A stretch of 64,000 nt of DNA. Source: Diphasiastrum complanatum. Its lineage: Eukaryota > Streptophyta > Lycopodiopsida > Lycopodiales > Lycopodiaceae. The position numbers and the translations under genes are program-made. The notes below the pieces were generated by a model. It worked only from the letters and a program-made list of their open reading frames with translations, ran no database searches and was not told the origin of the DNA. Where the stretch lies: positions 47,779,594-47,843,593 of the forward strand of contig CM055111.1 of assembly GCA_029204225.1 (NCBI GenBank), read 5' to 3'. This document shows, one piece after another, positions 21,110 through 31,200 of the stretch; position 1 is the first letter of the stretch, and the number at the start of each line of letters is the position of its first letter.

Positions 21110-21442
21110 TTTACACTTCCAGAGTACACATCAAGCCAGGTGTACAGATTTAGACAAGAAATTATCCTGAGTATACTGGCTCGGGCAAGGCTTCAGCCTC
21201 CCGTTATTGATGATGGTGCAAAAGATGATGTAGTTGTACTAAATTAAAATCAGAAACAATATAGATAGCATAGAACCAAAATACATGTATAGACTTCATA
21301 GAAAAATATACATTGATATATCAAATGTTGCTCCAGTTTATGAATTTGGGAGCACAAAATACATGTACAGATGCCCAACTTGGGCTTTCATTTATTGAAT
21401 GAAAGGGTGTATACACAGATTTTTACCAAAGTTTATTTGAAA

Positions 21443-22817
21443 CTATTGTTCTCCCACAATGGTGATTGTTGTAGGTAGATCTTTGCAGCACGTTATCAGC
21501 TCCTGTCTTTTTCGCATCTATGACATGGCAAATATTAGTGAATGTGTAATTGTAAATGATGACATTTTCTATTATTTTGTTCTATTTTGAAATGGCAATA
21601 AACATAAAGTACTTACGAGTCTTCCGTTGATGATAAATCTGAAATATGTTGGTAGATTGGTTTGTAATAGCATCAGCTCTGTTCTGATAAAATCAAGCTT
21701 TTAGTGCTCTTCCACCTCAACCATAGTCAAATATTCCTCATTGTAGATAATGCTTATCTCCATTCAGTTTGTGTGACCATTTAGTTCAAAGTCTTAATCC
21801 AGTGGTAGCCATGTACCTTCAATTTTCTTGTATCTCTGGTAGCTAAATGTGAGACTGAGCATTTGCTTTTCGATATAATATTGAAAGATCATTGAGTACT
21901 TTTTAATCCTGAATTCTATGCCATTATTTGTTTTACTATCCCAGCCTTGATCCATGAGATCTGACAAAGTCTCATCTGATAAATCCTTGCAAACAAATAA
22001 AGTTGGTGTCCTACAAACACTAGCACTCGAGAAAAAATCAACAAATGTATGCAATGAGATAAACCAACTTAGGTGAACAATTTTTGAGCTTGTGCTTATC
22101 TTCATAGCATTTTTAATATCAATGAGTAGCTTGCATCTCAAGGATTCAGAAACAATGTTGTCAGGAGTAGGCCACTCATCACTTTGAAAACTAGGCAATG
22201 GAATTGCTTCGAGCTTGCCAAAACCTCCATCTGTTTGTGGCGTATATAAAGATTCATAAAAATAGATACCACAATCTGCAAGTTCCTTTGGACTTCTTCC
22301 TCTGTATTGTAGCTTTCCAACATCAGAGTGAATCATGTCTAATATTCCTGCAAGTGATTGTGCGGGCTCCCATTCACTTATGCATAATGGATATAAATCC
22401 GAAAAAAAAAAAAACAATGTTGAAGCATTTAAATCATAATCTGAAGAGCATCAATAAAGGAAATCACCTATGATTGCTGTAGAGTGCATATGTTTTGATA
22501 TACTTACAATTACATTTTTTATGATCATGAGGATTGATATCATGTACTTTGATTTCTGAATGCATATATACATGTTGCACTAAGACTTCGGATATCGATT
22601 AACCTCCCAGGGTAGTCTTAAATCCCAAAATTTTTGCTTTCCAATAAGATTTGTAAGTCATTTTTGCTCTTTTCTTTTGTCGAAAATTGCCTTTTGATGA
22701 TGGATGCAGCAATACCCATGAGTTCTTCGTATATTTTGTTGGCTTCTAGTTATCAGCTTCATCTTTCTCATTGTAAAGAATCACATAATCGATTGTAGAT
22801 CTGGGTCTCCTCACCAT
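21443..22817 (-). pseudogene. Element X gene D: unrecognised four-exon protein
   Basis: Minus strand exons: 22817-22604, 22555-22508, 22440-21617, 21517-21443. Donors are GTTAAT, GTAAGTA and GTAAGTA; acceptors TTCAG, TTCAG and CATAG; phases agree (1, 1, 0). The protein starts MVRRPRSTIDYVILYNEKDE. Its long middle exon reads CISEWEPAQSLAGILDMIHS, LQYRGRSPKELADCGIYFYE and FRIKKYSMIFQYYIEKQ. The end has LPTYFRFIINGRL and DLPTTITIVGEQ. Damage: a TAG in exon 1, a slip in a poly-T run at about 22400, and stops after TWLPLD and at two later places. No family is recognised. It is transcribed inward from the right terminus. Confidence 0.58.
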
Positions 22818-23249
22818 TGCTATTTTCAAAGCTTGGGCGCCAAAAATCTCTCTGATATGTTACTTGGTTTTAATTTTTCGTATCACATTTAATCTAATGT
22901 GAATGCCAACATAGTCACAATTACTGCGTATACCATATTTTATGTAACTGTACATACTTTATTTCTATAACCGTAACTAGTATAGTTAGAAAATTTCATT
23001 ATACTAACTAGCATAGTAAAGTAAATTTAACTTGAGATATTGACGTCGGGCATATTAGCATGTGTCGAGCAGGAAAAAGAAACCAATGGGATACGTACAT
23101 GTTGCCCGGACAAAATTTTAAATTTCGCTATATTGCATTTTTATTTTTTAGTCAATTTGAACTACGTTACGTAGATTTCAAATCTGTGCATTTTGATTGG
23201 ACCTGGTGACGGTCGAAACTGAAAAAAATAAAAAATAAAAATATCTATA
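22818..23249. other. Right subterminal region of element X, upstream of gene D
   Basis: No gene is seen. It is AT-rich, with the repeated words ACTAGTATAGTTAG and ACTAGCATAGTAAAG near 22975-23025. Confidence 0.45.
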
Positions 23250-23302
23250 CAAAGGGTCTTTTTGATATTGAGAACTCCTCTAATGACCCACTACAACACC
23301 AG
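23250..23302 (-). repeat. Right terminal inverted repeat of element X
   Basis: It pairs with 15992-16036. The outer bases are ACACCAG, flanked by TAAT (23303-23306). Confidence 0.75.
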
Positions 23303-25110
23303 TAATGTCTTTTCGCTTGGCACTTGGAAAAGCGTGGATCTTCATTCGCTTCCGTAAAACCAGGAGCTTATTATCTGCAAAACTTATTCTTCAAAATTGG
23401 AAGTCTCTCAATTGGCCGCTACATTCCAGCCCTGTTGAGAGCTTTTTGCGAGTCCTGCTCGCCTCGTCATCGTGCTGTTTGCTTTCTCTCACTCATCTTT
23501 CGCCCCAGGGCTTCAAAAACTTGGAAGCGGAGCTTACTTCCAAAATTGAGGGGCCCCAGGTATTCTCTTACCTTTTCAACAAAGCCCATTTCTTGCCAGT
23601 CCTCCACCATGGTCACATAGCATGATGACATGAAAGCCGCTCTGTAGTATAGCTTGGCCATCATCTCATGGTCTTCTTTCGACTGGAGAGCTACATTCAG
23701 GTTGATCTTGATGGGATCCAAGCCTCGATCCCAGAAACAATCTTTGGGTTGGGTACTGATCTGGAGTGTGGGATGGTGAGGCTAAACCAAAAAATAACCG
23801 TTGTGTTAGAGCTGAAAATGGAGGTGGAGGTGGAGGTGGAGGAAGTGGAGGGATGATGTTAGTAACTGTTGTAGTGGTGGTGGTTAGTGGAGGGGTCATA
23901 CTTCTTCTTGGCTGCTTCCCCTTTTCTGTCTCGTCGTCGTTTATTTTCATCAAGTCCGCGGCATCAAAATATTGCAATGTGTCCAATGTGTGGACTTGTT
24001 GGGCCTGTGGTTGTTGGTCGTGTGGTTGTTGAGCCGCCTCTGTGTCCTAGGGACTAGATATCCCCACTCGTCCCCTCCCCAAAACTTGTGTCGGTGCTGA
24101 TGTTGGTGGCGTTGGTGTAGTAATCAGTGTGGGTGGAGTGGTGACTCTATCTGGCTGACCTGTGACTTGAGATACTGTTGTGTCAGGTGCCGGTGTGGAG
24201 GTAGTTGCTCCATCACCCCCGTTGATGACATGTGAGGGTGATGAGTGTTGTTGTGATGACATGGATGAGCTTCCATCATCTGAGGCAGAACCATCTGAAA
24301 CTGATCCCACTGGTGAGGTGCTCCCAACTTGAAGCTACTTTTGCATCATTTGTTGTCATGTGTTTGGCAACTGGGCCTTGGAGGTATCGGCCTCTTGAGC
24401 TTCGGAGGTTGCAGTGATTTGTTGATCTTGCTTCTGTACCAGAGGGAGAATACTGGTGTGGACTCGTTTATCTTGGGATCCTGATAGGGAGGTAGCTCGT
24501 GATCGTGCACGCTTGGACTTTTTTTGCTCGATGGGAATGTCCCATGCCTTGTTCGCAAGCTGCAAGTGGTGTTGAAGCTTTGGCCCGTTCTAGACTTGGT
24601 GGAGGGTGATATCTGTCAAGAGATATCTGAGTATTGTTATTGGCTACTTGTTCTTAATGCACTCATGAAGGCAGTTCAAAACAAACTGTGCCCAATCATA
24701 GAGATTCTGAAAATGCAGTCGTGAATCTGCCATCATGTGAAACATGGACATGGGTACACTCTGCAACTTGGTTCTTGGTCATTGTGTGCACTTTGTCAAG
24801 TACACACATGTCGCTTGTAGTTGTGAGTCATTGATTGCTTCGACTCAATACCCATCCTTGTTTTCTCACTTGGCCATGGATGGGTCAATGAATTTAAAAT
24901 ATACTGTCTGCTTGATCTTTTTAAGTGTTCTGGTGACAGCATTGGGTCCTCCTGGTAACCCAAAAGGTTGCAAGTCAGCCGATGCAAATGATATGTTGTA
25001 AACATAGTTCCTCACAGGAGGAACTATTAGCTGGCACAACCTTGCTGAAGCATTGTAGTTGGCAGATATCATATGCACGAGGTACAGGCTTTGATACCTC
25101 ATCAAGACTG
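23303..25110 (-). pseudogene. Extra 3' ORF of gypsy G2, broken
   Basis: Read on the minus strand between pol and the LTR. An upstream part (about 25110-24356) contains QPFGLPGGPNAVTRTLKK, AINDSQLQATCVYLTKC and LHFQNLYDWAQFVLNCL, broken by several stops. A low-complexity P/T/S-rich middle (24327-23760) follows, then a conserved-looking end (23721-23467) with DPIKINLNVALQSKEDHE and LYYRAAFMSS. The last segment resembles the G1 extra ORF (ARVYYRTAF). After the end of element X the frame closes at the polypurine tract at 15977. The function is unknown. Confidence 0.55.
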
Positions 25111-25307
25111 GCATCTGGAACTCAATGGCTTGAAATAAGGACGCTGCTTATTGGTACCAGTGTTGCATTTCAGTAATATCCAATTTGGACAATTGGATGT
25201 CGAGCTTATTGGCATCAGGATCATCAAAACTAGAGGCAGGGTTGGTAGACATGATGAAAAACTGGGAAAGAAGAATCTAGAAAAAATGGTGTCAGTTGAG
25301 ATTTCAG

Positions 25308-25498
25308 ACAGGGTTAACAGGCGTTGGTTGAGATTTGATCGGAGGGTGTTGGCTGAGATGGGAGCGGAGGGCGTCGGTTCAGATGGGAGCGGAGGGCGTC
25401 GGCTGAGATGGGAGGGGAGGGCGTCAGCTGAGATGTAATAGAAAGGCGTCGGCTGAGATGTAATGGAAATGTGTCGGTTGAGATGTAATGGAAAGGCT
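25308..25498. repeat. Tandem array, about 25-26 bp period
   Basis: Roughly seven imperfect units with core GGGCGTCGGCTGAGATG run head to tail inside gypsy G2. The core is related to the array at 26191-26380. Confidence 0.7.
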
Positions 25499-26190
25499 GG
25501 CTGAAGGGAGTGATGGCGGGAAAGGAATGGACTGTGAGGAACTGAGGTTGGGAAGGAAGGTGTGTGAAAGTGGAGGCGTTGTGGATAGAAGGGTATGGAG
25601 GATGTGTGGAAAATGAAGTATGGTGTGAACAATGGAAAGTAGAAGTTCCGAAAAAGAAGATGTTGATATATGTTTGTGACTAAGCGAAAGGGATGAAGAT
25701 ATTGGGAGATGTAAAGAAAGTAGCTTTCGGTGAAAACGGGTGTTTGGACAGGATGAAAGAAAAGTGTGTAAGATTAAAAGGTGATACTCAATAGTGTAAC
25801 GGAAGTGTGTTGAAGGCTTGCATGACACTACCCCTCAGCGTGCGAAATGTTTCAAATGCTTTGTTCTCCACTGGCAATATAAGGTTTGGAGATGGTTTGT
25901 GATGGCACTCTCAATGGGAAACACACTAGGATGGCTGATATTGGGTGGAGATGGTGTGGAAGCAATGACTGATGCACCGGACGAGAGAGCGCCAAGATCG
26001 TGTAGGAGAGCCAGAAACTCACCAACAGATTGTCATCAGAGAGCTCCAGAGTTCGCACTTTGCTGAAGTGTGAATGGCGTTGAAGTGATGGCATTTATGG
26101 TCGTCGTCGGCTAGGTTCGGGCGCGATGGGACGTGTCTGTTCGTTGGATTTTGAATGAGAAGTGTCAAGATTTGATGAAAATCCATCAGT

Positions 26191-26380
26191 TGAGATTCGG
26201 GCGGATCCCGTCGGTTGAGATTTGAGCGAATCTCGTCGGTTGAGATTTGAACAGATCCCGTCGGTTGAGATTTGAACGGATCCCATCGGTTGAGATTTGA
26301 GCAGATCCCATCCGTTGAGATTTGAACGAATCCCGTCGGTTGAGATTTGAACGGATCCAGTCGGTTGAGATTTGACAAAA
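26191..26380. repeat. Tandem array, 25-bp period
   Basis: There are seven full units (starts 26191, 26216, 26241, 26266, 26291, 26316, 26341) and a partial one. The unit is TGAGATTTGAACGGATCCCG plus TCGGT. It is open in several frames only because the unit carries no conserved stop. It lies after pol in gypsy G2. Confidence 0.9.
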
Positions 26381-26793
26381 TTCCAATATGAAGGAATTGA
26401 TCTATTTTCTGCAAGTGAAGAACTTCAAGGGAAAACATGACTGTGGCTCAGAGTAGAAGCTCTTACGAAGAAGGTGTATCTCCAGGAATGTTTGTATGCC
26501 TGAGATACCAGTCAGACGAAGATGAGGTGGCTAAAGTGTGAGAATCACTTCCTATGGTGTAGCCTATCATTTGTTGATCTAGAACATCCATGACCCATGA
26601 GTATGTACAGAAAAAAGAAAATGCATAGATAGTACATAAGAAATGGTATGAAGTATAAACAAGGAATGAGGTGAACAACAGGCATGCAAAACGAGAATTA
26701 CAAACAAGGAAATAAAATAAAAAGTAATAGAATGAATAAAAAATAACACAAAAAATAAAAATAAAATGTAGAATATATACGAGAGAAAAGATG

Positions 26794-28320
26794 TTAAATT
26801 GGGTCAACAAAGAACAACTCTTCGTAATACCGTCGTAGACGACCACCGTTTACGACAGTGTCTAGGAGTATCCCGTCAAGTGTTTGTAACTGGACTGCAC
26901 CATTAGGAAAGATTTTACTAATAACATACGACCCCTCACTTCTGAATTTCAATTTGTCAGGGTGCTTCTTTGATGTATAAAGAAGCACCTGGTCACCTAA
27001 GTGTAGATCTTTATTGCGTAGGTGACAGTCATGCCAGGCCTTTTGGCGTCATTTGTTAACCAGTTGTGCGTGGTAAGATATAAGTTGTGTCTCGCATAAC
27101 TGGGCTAACGTAAATAGTCTGGTTTTGACTTGTTGTTCGATTGCAGCTTTTTCACAGAGATCTGTTGAAAAAGCTTCCATGACTCTTAGCGAAGGTACTA
27201 AGAATTCTACGGGCATTACCGCCTCTTGACCATATACTAAAAGTGGAAAGGGGTAACCCACCCAGTGGCTTTCTTCGGGGTGGTGCGGTAAGCCCAGACA
27301 GCTGAGAAAAGTTTTGTTTCCCAATCAGAGTGACTAGTTTCAACTATCTTGGTCAAAATGTTACATAACGTCTTGTTAGTTGATTCAGCCTAGCCATTAC
27401 ATCTAGGGTAGTACGGTAGACTTTTTCTGTGAACGACAAGGTAATGGCATAGGAGGTTATCAACAACAGCATTTAAAAAATGCATGCCGTGATCACTAAC
27501 TAGCTCTATGGGATAGCCAGAACGTGTACTAATGTTTTTCTAAAGAAAACGCGCGACTGTCTTTGCGTTGGCGTCCTTTGTTGCTCGAGCCTCAACTCAC
27601 TTAGTGGCGTATTCGGTGGCTATGAGGATGTAACGAGCTTGCGTATGTTTTGCGACTGAACTGATTGGTCCAACAAAGTCAATTTCCCATTTATGGAAGG
27701 CTTCGCCTTCTATAATGGGAGTCAGTGGTGTGAAGTCTGCTTTGGTATTTCTCTTTGCTCGTTGACAGACATCACACGCTTTAATGATAGCAAACGTGTC
27801 CTTAAACAAAGATGGCCACCACAATCCTGCTCGAAGGATAATCTTCATTGTGGCTTCAGCAGAATAGTGGCCACCTCCAATGCCCTCATGAGTCTAAGAT
27901 ATGATAGGTTGTATTTGAGATCCATAAGCACATCGACAAATGATACCGTCAATGCCCCTTTTGTAAAGTTGTCCCGCAATTAACTGAAAGGGCACTACTT
28001 TTAGTAAAAAATTTCTTTTTGCCGCCGTACTTGGGCCTTCTTTGAGCCTACCTGTTGTTAGAAACTAAGTGATCTCCTCAGCCCATAAGGGTGTAGCATC
28101 AATCCGAAAAAGGCATGCATAAGGGAGATCATCGTTGACTGGTGCAGTTGCTTTTTCAGCACTTGGTAGTCGGGAAAGGTGGTCCGCCATGAAATGTTGG
28201 GTCCCTTTCCGAACGACTACGCGAAAATTGAATTCCTCTAAAATCAACAACCATCGAGCTATGCGTCCCATTTTACAAGATTTATTAACGATATATAGAA
28301 GGGCTTGATGGTCTGTGTAG
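26794..28320 (-). pseudogene. Gypsy G2 pol fragment: end of RNase H and integrase
   Basis: On the minus strand: MGRIARWLLILEEFNFRVV and FMADHLSRLP (RNase H end, 28271-28065); LWWPSLFKDTF and CDVCQRAKR (integrase zinc site) with KWEIDFVGPIS (core, first Asp, 27848-27597); then YGQEAVMPVEFLVPS (27324-27049) and LKFRSEGSYVISKIF (26988-26794, C-terminal domain). Stops and frame changes separate the pieces. No RT, protease or gag of this family is present; the 28321 edge abuts copia sequence. Confidence 0.8.
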
Positions 28321-28321
28321 A

Positions 28322-29291
28322 ATGCAAGACCAAGTGAGGTATGACAAGAGAGCTAAAAGAGCTCTACATATGATCAAGATGAATGTTACCAATGAACTTC
28401 TCAAGGAAGTTGGTAAGAGTACTTCATCAAAGGATGTTTGGGATTCTTTAAAGAAGCGTTATGAATCCAAGTCTACTTCTAGAGTGTTGATTCTAAGAAG
28501 ACAAATCTTTCAATGTTTGCAAAAGAGTGAAGAAAGTCCGAATACTTTGGTTTTGAGAGTAAAATCTTTGAATGATGAGTTGGCTTGCATTGATGAGAGC
28601 ATTAAGGAAAGAGAGCTTGTTCAACTTATTATTAATGGTTTGTTGGATGCTCATGCTAACATTGTACAACGTCTTTCCATTCAAAGAACTTTTCCAAGTT
28701 TGATTGATCTTCAAGAGATCTTGATCAATGAAGAATATAGGCTTCAAGCAAGAGGTGGATCTTCACAAACATCTCAAGTTGGAGAAGAGGCTATGTTCAT
28801 CAAGGGCAAATTCAAGGGAAGATGCAAAAGCAAGTGGTCTAAAGGGCAAGATCAAGGGGAGTTCAAATGAAAAAAAGAAAGATAGGTCAAAGCTCAAGTG
28901 CTTCTATTGTGGCATCAAAGGACACTTTGCAAGTGAGTGCTACAAAAAAAAAAAAGATCAAGGAGACAAGCAAGGTAATCTAACTCTTGATGAGGATGGT
29001 TTGGATGTTCAAAATGAGGATGCTTTTGTGATGTCTTCATGTATGCTTGCTAATGATGGAGATCTAGATCCATGGTGGATTGATAGTGGAGCAAGTTCGC
29101 ACATGACTATAGAGTACTTCACTTCTTTGTTGGCATATGGAGATGACAAGAGGGTGATCTATATTGCCAATGATGATGAGTGTGCAATCAAAGGGATTGG
29201 CACAATTCTTATTTTTCTCTCTACAAATAGGAACATTTGGAAGATGTTTTGTTCATTCCATCCATTACCAAGAACACTTAATGTGAGTTGA
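28322..29291 (+). pseudogene. Copia C2 copy B gag and protease fragment
   Basis: The open frame at 28322-28870 gives RYDKRAKRALHMIKMNVTNE and LVLRVKSLNDELACIDES (UBN2-type gag). A frame change near 28850 leads to a CCHC knuckle CFYCGIKGHFASEC (near 28905) and the protease site WWIDSGASSHMT (near 29075). Homology ends at about 29290. The first residues of gag are absent because the left edge is the junction with gypsy G2. Confidence 0.85.
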
Positions 29292-31142
29292 TAGGAGAAA
29301 ATTCCCGACGGGGGGTTTGGTCTCGCCAGGTTGCCCTACAGGGGAAGGGCCCACACTAACCTTACGCAAGTGATTGAGGGATGTCGCTTCCAATCCCGAG
29401 GGCCGTCTAAATCACCCCGTGCTCCCCAGTCGATGGGGGTTTTCCAGGCCCCAAGAGGCACGACTGTAGGGAGGTGTAATTGCAATCTCAGTCCTATCAG
29501 TCTTGATGCCTAGACTGCTCGTCCTCTAGATTGTCCATCCCTCTATATAGAAGTCTATAGAGGGGTCATTGCTACTGGTTTCATCTCTCTTTGTTTCTAG
29601 TGGATCTAATTATGGGGGTCTGTTAGTACTGCCAGTTGGTTCGGGTGACTGCGCTGGCGATCCAAATGGTATGAAAGGCTGCGTGGGTTTCGTGTAATCG
29701 GTGGAAACGGCGTAAGTCAGATGCCAGAACCCATCAATATTGAGCTCATAGGTTTCGAAGTTATTATAACCCCCGCAATGTTGTACTCTAAATATAGTAT
29801 CTCCCGCCCGTAGGTGAGGGTGGAGTGCCGGGGTATAGACATAGTAGTGTATGGCTCCTTCTCGGATTAATGGACAGACATCCCCTAATGTAGGGTGGAA
29901 CTGATTCTCATCCATTATGTTTAAGGGTCCAACCCCCCACGAGGACGGAAGTTGTTTGGCGCGTCCCCCATCCTAGGTCTCTAGAGGCACCGACTATTGT
30001 CAAGACGAGATCATATCTATAACTCGAGATACTATTCTGAGTAGTTTTGCTCATGCCAGTGTTTCTGGTACTTCACAATGGTCGAGGTTCACGGCTCGAG
30101 GCCACCCGAGTGTAATTACTTCCAAATGCTATAGAGGTTTCCATAGGGGTGCTCAATCATAGGTCAAATGAAATGGAGCCATCGTCTGTTGCTTGTTACT
30201 TACTTGGAATGCGTCACTAGAGTGTCCAACTGATCAGGGTGAGATAAGCAAACCGTTCTCAGATAATTATGCTACGATATGTCATGATTAGTTTCGTGCA
30301 GTGTGAGGGTGTCAATTATACGTGTCGCCTTGTTTGTTAGGCGTCGGTATTTTGCAAAACATCAGGCCTAGATATTTCGCTAGGCAGTTCCAACAATGGA
30401 GGTGACTATGATGACCCCTAACCGAGGTGGGGTATTTCAACCACATACGGTGACGACCCGTTCTTCTATTTCAAAGAGGTCGGGCCAGTGACTTAAGTAC
30501 ACACAGAACATCTCATTTCCAAATACAACATCAAACTGAGTCTTATAACCTAAGCATAATAAGCGTAGAGATTTTAACTTTGGATGATTGTGAGCATACT
30601 CTGAGGAGACACGACTAGCATGCTATCTAATTTTATCATCGTCAAGCAAACCCATACCAAGGTAACAATACTAATTCATAATCAAAGTCAAGCTAGAGAG
30701 CCACGCCAAATCCAAGTTGTGCTAAGCAATGCCCACAAAATTCCAAGGATGACATTATATTTCATCGACATATGAACTTACGAATGGAAAGATACATGCT
30801 TTAACAAGGAACTGAAAACTATAGCTTATGTGGAAACGCTTTAACAAGGAACTGAAAATTATACCTTATGTGGAAACGGGGGACCGGAGTGCCCTTGGAC
30901 TCCCAAAAATCATGAGTTCACACCATTTCCGATTGATGCCATAAGTCTTGGTACGAGATTCGTTGGTCTTTTGGATGGTCGTATTCATAGCTCATCTTGG
31001 CCTCGTTGGTCGTTCTTTCTAGCCTCTCCGGAGGTCGTGTGACTTTGAGATGTCGTAGCTGCTGGTCAATTTGCAGTTATGCTTCAGGTGGGCGTGTCCA
31101 GATGTTGACTGTTAAAATTTCACAATTCTAGCTTGACCAATT
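29291..31142. other. Unassigned block, GC-richer than surroundings
   Basis: This block begins abruptly where copia C2 ends. 29300-29480 is GC-rich (TTCCCGACGGGG, CCCCAGTCGATGGGGG). Around 29550 an imperfect palindrome reads CCTCTATATAGAAGTC and then TATAGAGGGG. A minus-strand frame at 29915-29610 (101 residues: HPTLGDVCPLIREGAIHYY, HPHLRAGDTIFRVQHCGG) looks protein-like, but I do not recognise it and find no partner exon. A 25-base direct repeat with ACGCTTTAACAAGGAACTG sits near 30795 and 30836. Confidence 0.35.
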
Positions 31143-31200
31143 TTGGTCATATTGCTTGTAAATTGTATTATGGTCATGTTGTGGCTTGTCACACGTGCCA
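31143..31200. repeat. Short repeat, inverted copy of 2047-2105
   Basis: It contains ACCAATTTTGGTCATATTGC and TGGTCATGTTGTGGCTTGT. Here it continues uninterrupted into AGCTTGACC on the left, where the other copy is broken. Confidence 0.6.

Larger units (their letters stand above)
19533..21247 (+). pseudogene. Element X gene C: histone H3-fold / Ulp1-type protease fusion
   Basis: Four exons (19533-20500, 20608-20794, 20906-21010, 21110-21247) give about 465 codons. Residues 1-40 are a basic tail. Residues 41-127 match histone H3 in order: SEIRKYQRSTALLI, RFTPSALQCLQEAAKDY, then LAIHTKRVTIMPKDFQL. Loop 1 is one residue longer than in canonical H3, as in many CenH3 proteins. A proline/lysine linker with PPPPPPP follows. 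The C-terminal part fits the C48/Ulp1 fold: YLVIPYHT then DHWSLNLIS (catalytic His), KMNS where Asp is usual, and QNDSFNCGWY (Gln and catalytic Cys). Phases agree at all junctions. Stops at 19578, 19746, 19821 and 20912, plus a first donor ATAAGA instead of GTAAGA, make this copy non-functional. Confidence 0.8.
15992..23302. mobile_element. Element X: TIR-bounded element with four intron-bearing genes
   Basis: The element is about 7.31 kb. The left end reads CTGTTGCAGGCATTAGAGG. The right end, reverse-complemented, reads CTGGTGTTGTAGTGGGTC and then CATTAGAGG. Both continue AGTTCT(T/C)AATATC and AAAAAGACCCTTT before diverging. The flanks are TAAT on both sides. The content is gene A (+, 16527-17519), gene B (-, 18737-17495), gene C (+, 19533-21247) and gene D (-, 22817-21443). 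No transposase family is recognised. Gene A has a diverged relative at 2475 and is the first candidate. Every gene is damaged. Termini and TSD do not let me name a superfamily. Confidence 0.72.
15015..28321 (-). mobile_element. Ty3/gypsy family G2, 5'-truncated, carrying element X
   Basis: On the minus strand: end of RNase H and integrase (28271-26794), a repeat-rich stretch, an extra ORF (about 25110-23303, ending just past element X), polypurine tract, and one LTR (15976-15015). The 5' half and 5' LTR are absent; the right edge runs directly into copia gag at 28322. Five bases outside the LTR are AACAG, whose partner is lost. Confidence 0.78.
14163..29290 (+). mobile_element. Copia family C2, copy B, interrupted by gypsy G2
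   Basis: A plus-strand LTR (14163-14581), primer site and leader are followed, after the inserted gypsy G2 (15015 to about 28321), by plus-strand gag and protease of the same family (28322-29291). I join the two parts because family, strand and order all fit. About the first 50 gag codons known from copy A are missing at the right junction, so a deletion accompanied or followed the insertion. The element stops at about 29290 with no INT, RT or 3' LTR. Confidence 0.7.

Noticed and set aside
15992-23302. Element X as a giant-virus or Polinton-type insertion, because of a Ulp1-like protease
   Set aside because: No capsid, packaging ATPase or protein-primed polymerase is seen, and the genes have ordinary spliceosomal introns.
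26019-26438. Repeat-rich proteins with SNLNR and QISTD motifs in three overlapping minus-strand frames
   Set aside because: They arise from the 25-bp array, which has no conserved stop. All frames are equally open, so there is no coding signal.
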